From assembly GCF_019703515.2 (NCBI RefSeq), contig NC_059346.1, positions 55,006,001 to 55,070,000 on the forward strand: 64,000 nt of DNA, in the 5' to 3' direction. A model generated the notes under the pieces. It saw only the letters and a program-made list of their open reading frames with translations, ran no database searches and was not told the origin of the DNA. This document shows positions 1 to 64,000 of this stretch, piece by piece. The stretch comes from Myxocyprinus asiaticus (lineage: Eukaryota; Chordata; Actinopteri; Cypriniformes; Catostomidae). The position numbers were made by a program, and so were the translations under genes. How positions within the stretch are numbered: the stretch's first letter is position 1; the number at the start of each line of letters is the position of its first letter.

Positions 1-1605
1 GTTTGAAACGCCTCGGATATATAAGAAATGCACTGAACAATTCTTTTGCATGACTAGAGATATGAAGTCAATAGCAAAAATACTTTTAAGTATTACACAA
101 TTCCCATTTCTAAGTGTTGTAATTTGCATATGAACAGGTTAGCACTGACTGAACAATGAAAAATACATGGGGTGAAACACCTGACACTTACCAAAAGCCC
201 TGACTTACCACAAGTAATCACTTAAGTACATTTGATTATACCTGTATTAGCCCCTTTAACCAAACCAGGGGACATTAATGCCAAATGGCAAATGTTAGCC
301 CTAAAAGCTTGACATTTCACTTATTTGGAAAAACAGGTTGTAAATATAACCTACACAGCAAACCTCACGGGTTATCCTTTAGTTTCTAAAACTTGCCTTT
401 TACATAATGTGCTACATCTTGTCCCTGTTTTATGTAAATGCTTGAGTTCAATGTTAGCGGTATCAAGTACAATGTTAAAGACAACATTCGGAGAGCAACT
501 CTGCTGCGTCATTTAAAATACATATCAGAAAATCCATGTGGTTAACCCCAACATACCAAAGTGAAACTTCAAGTATACTTCATTTTAAAATGAGATTATG
601 ATTTTCTTCTAGTTTAGGCTCCATTATCAGTGGATTTAATGAGCAGATGACTTTGAGTACAGTATACAAACATATGACATAGCAAAATATATACATATAA
701 AACATACAACACTCATTTTAACTGACCCCTCAGTACAATTAATGCTGCTGTATTTACAATATATTGCATACAAATTAATCCTTAGAAATGTATGTGAAAG
801 GAATGTGAATTTCGCCAAAACCTGCTAAGAACAGCAAGTCATATTCCTCCCAAAAACCTCTAAGGCCCCTTCCACTACGATTCCAGAACCACAAGATGAT
901 TCCAAGATAAAACAGTTCTAGGTGAGAAGCACAGCACATAGTGCTTTTCCTCTGTGCACCACAACCCAAAACAAAACTTTGCTGATAAGAAAAAAAAAAA
1001 AAAAAAGACCAGATGAAAAATAATAAAGAAATACAATTTTAGTGTTCTGCTTGCAGAGTGTAAGCCACATTAATAGCACCATTGCTACGTATGTTTTTCA
1101 AAAACCAGCGTAATACATGATAACTTTAGTTTGAATGAGCATGAAGCTACATGCACCTCAGCTCTACATTTGAGGTGCTTTTCGTTTGGTACCAGACTCC
1201 TCTCAACCAGATATGACACAGTTCATTTAAGCCTTTAAAAAAGCATCTCCACTCACCTCTCCAAAATTATTGCACACGCCACTTGTTACTCACATGGCAA
1301 CGCAACAATACACCAACAATAAATACTGGTGCTTTTGCGAGATCTAAAAAGTGACCATGAGTCAGCAGCAAAACAAATCTACATTCAGCCTAAACTTTTT
1401 TTGACATGTTATTTAAACAAAGCTTAATAGTTCACAACACACAAAAACAAATTAATCTCTATATGGTTTCTCGAGAAAACCCAAAGTAACAGCTTCACCG
1501 GTCCTCATATAGTAAGGCTTGATGATATTACATATAGACAAAAATGATGATTATATCCTCATAGTCCTTTTAAAATTCGATAACCTTGGCAACTACAATA
1601 ATTTA
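1..1605 (-). other. mast4: presumed mast4 3' UTR
   Basis: Nothing protein-like was found downstream of the mast4 stop, and the AT-rich sequence fits a 3' UTR. An A18 run lies at 990-1007 on the plus strand. I see no TTTATT (AATAAA on the minus strand) in this interval. The single variant ATTAAA reads at 640-635. The UTR could end near there or continue past the window edge. Confidence 0.5.
635..640 (-). promoter_or_regulatory. candidate ATTAAA poly(A) signal
   Basis: On the minus strand this hexamer reads ATTAAA, the commonest variant polyadenylation signal. It is the only AATAAA/ATTAAA hexamer I found between the stop codon and the window edge. It would give a 3' UTR of about 1 kb. The evidence is positional only. 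Confidence 0.25.
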
Positions 1606-63008
<61,403 letters not shown>

Positions 63009-63484
63009 CTGCAAATAAATAAATAAATAATAATAATTTGTTTACATTCTTGATGTTTCACACTTTGTCCTGTGTCAACAGGCCTGTCTGCTCAGTAAGA
63101 AATGACAATGTATCACTTTCAAAGTAAGAATATTGCTGACAAAAACCATTAGAAATGTTCAGCTTTCACTGCACTGGTGAACAGCAGAAGGACCTGCAAA
63201 AAGTGGAATTGCAAAAATAATGACTGTTTCCAAACTTACAGAAGCCAACTGAAGCCATACATTATCCTTTTTAAGTTATAAGTTATACTGACTTTTTTTT
63301 TCTTATGCTATCACGAGAAAAAAAGACAGAATAGGTGTTTTACTATAAATTCTCCTCCCTGCCCAGTAGGTGGCGATATGCACGTAGAATGCGAAACGCC
63401 AAAAACAAAAGAAGAATGTGATAGTAAAAGTGGAGATTTACAGTAAAAAAAGGGCTTAATTATTGATCTGTTTCTCACCCACAC

Positions 63485-63696
63485 ATAAAATATCACTTCA
63501 GAAGATATGGATTTAACCACTGGAGTTGTATGGATTACTTTTATGTTGCCTTTATGTGCTTTTAGAACTTCAAAATTTTGGTCACAATTCACTTGCATTG
63601 TATGGACCTACAGAGCTGAGATATTTTTCTGGGATGGCATGAGGGTGAATAAATGATGAGATAATTTCATTTTTTGGGTGAACTATTCCTTTAAAT
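63485..63696. repeat. AGTTCACCC-family, right arm only
   Basis: Runs such as ATGTTGCCTTTATGTGCTTT, TACAGAGCTGAGATATTTTT and TTTTTTGGGTGAACTATTCC then TTTAAA match the right arm at 39180-39437. No left arm is present nearby. Confidence 0.7.
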
Positions 63697-63799
63697 TTCA
63701 GTTTGGTCCACAAAGCCATTACATGGCTCTAGATGCATTGGAAAATAGTGAATGAACAGTACTGTTTATGGTGATAATGATGGTTTTTGACTTTTTTTT

Positions 63800-63865
63800 T
63801 TTAAACAGATGGTGAGTAAATAATGATTTCTAACTCTAATTTTGGGGTGATCTGTCCCTTTAAGC
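63800..63865. repeat. AGTTCACCC-family terminal scrap
   Basis: It ends ATTTTGGGGTGATCTGTCCC TTTAA, the degenerate right end of the same family. The remaining sequence to 64000 lies in the intron upstream of w1 and shows nothing further. Confidence 0.45.
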
Positions 63866-64000
63866 TCGAGTCAGATACTGTGAGGCTCCTGCATCATGCC
63901 TGTCACCATATGTGCTCAATGCACTTATTAGCAGAACCCCACTGTTTTTGGGATTGCTTTTGGCAATATGGGCACATGCAAAGGTCTGGGAGATCTCAAA

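Overview
The window is vertebrate nuclear DNA, most likely from a teleost and probably a cypriniform. Genes are split by GT-AG introns and the DNA is AT-rich with many microsatellites. The transposons are those typical of carp-like fish: Tc1 families, hAT and TTAA-flanked elements, DIRS, L2 and L1/Tx1 LINEs, a Penelope-type fragment and a tRNA-like SINE. The species assignment is inference; no search was possible.

One host gene accounts for all the convincing protein-coding sequence. It lies on the minus strand and is a partial mast4 (microtubule-associated serine/threonine kinase 4). I resolved 24 consecutive coding exons between 63008 (5'-most) and the TGA at 1606-1608. They total 7136 nt (2377 residues) and every exon junction keeps the reading frame. 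The 5' exons lie beyond base 64000 and the 3' UTR runs through about 1-1605. In transcript order the modules are a Ser-rich N-terminal segment (63008-61133), the MAST-specific DUF1908/pre-PK helical domain (57198-50011), a complete AGC-type kinase domain (41096-24411) with its C-terminal extension (19039-17153), a linker (13022-8862), a PDZ domain (7467-6530) and a long disordered basic/Ser-rich tail. Most of the tail is one 3956-base exon.

The introns are a graveyard of transposons. At 9318-10304 is a hAT-type element with an exact 8-bp target duplication. At 11457-12686 is a TTAA-flanked element carrying an exon-like coding relic. At 19133-20716 is a near-pristine Tc1 copy with an uninterrupted 346-aa transposase and 201-bp inverted repeats. 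The 12.8-kb intron 24513-37306 holds a decayed Tc1 split by a Penelope/GIY-YIG fragment, a second dead Tc1 and an L2 LINE. The 8.9-kb intron 41097-50010 holds a DIRS retrotransposon interrupted by a hAT that itself contains a Tc1 foldback. The interval 58500-60453 is a 5'-truncated L1/Tx1-type LINE with an 18-bp target duplication.

I see no bacterial-type operon, CRISPR array, rRNA or functional tRNA gene, and no second host gene. The unusual content is the transposon architecture and a few splice details of mast4. I found no convincing wholly new system.
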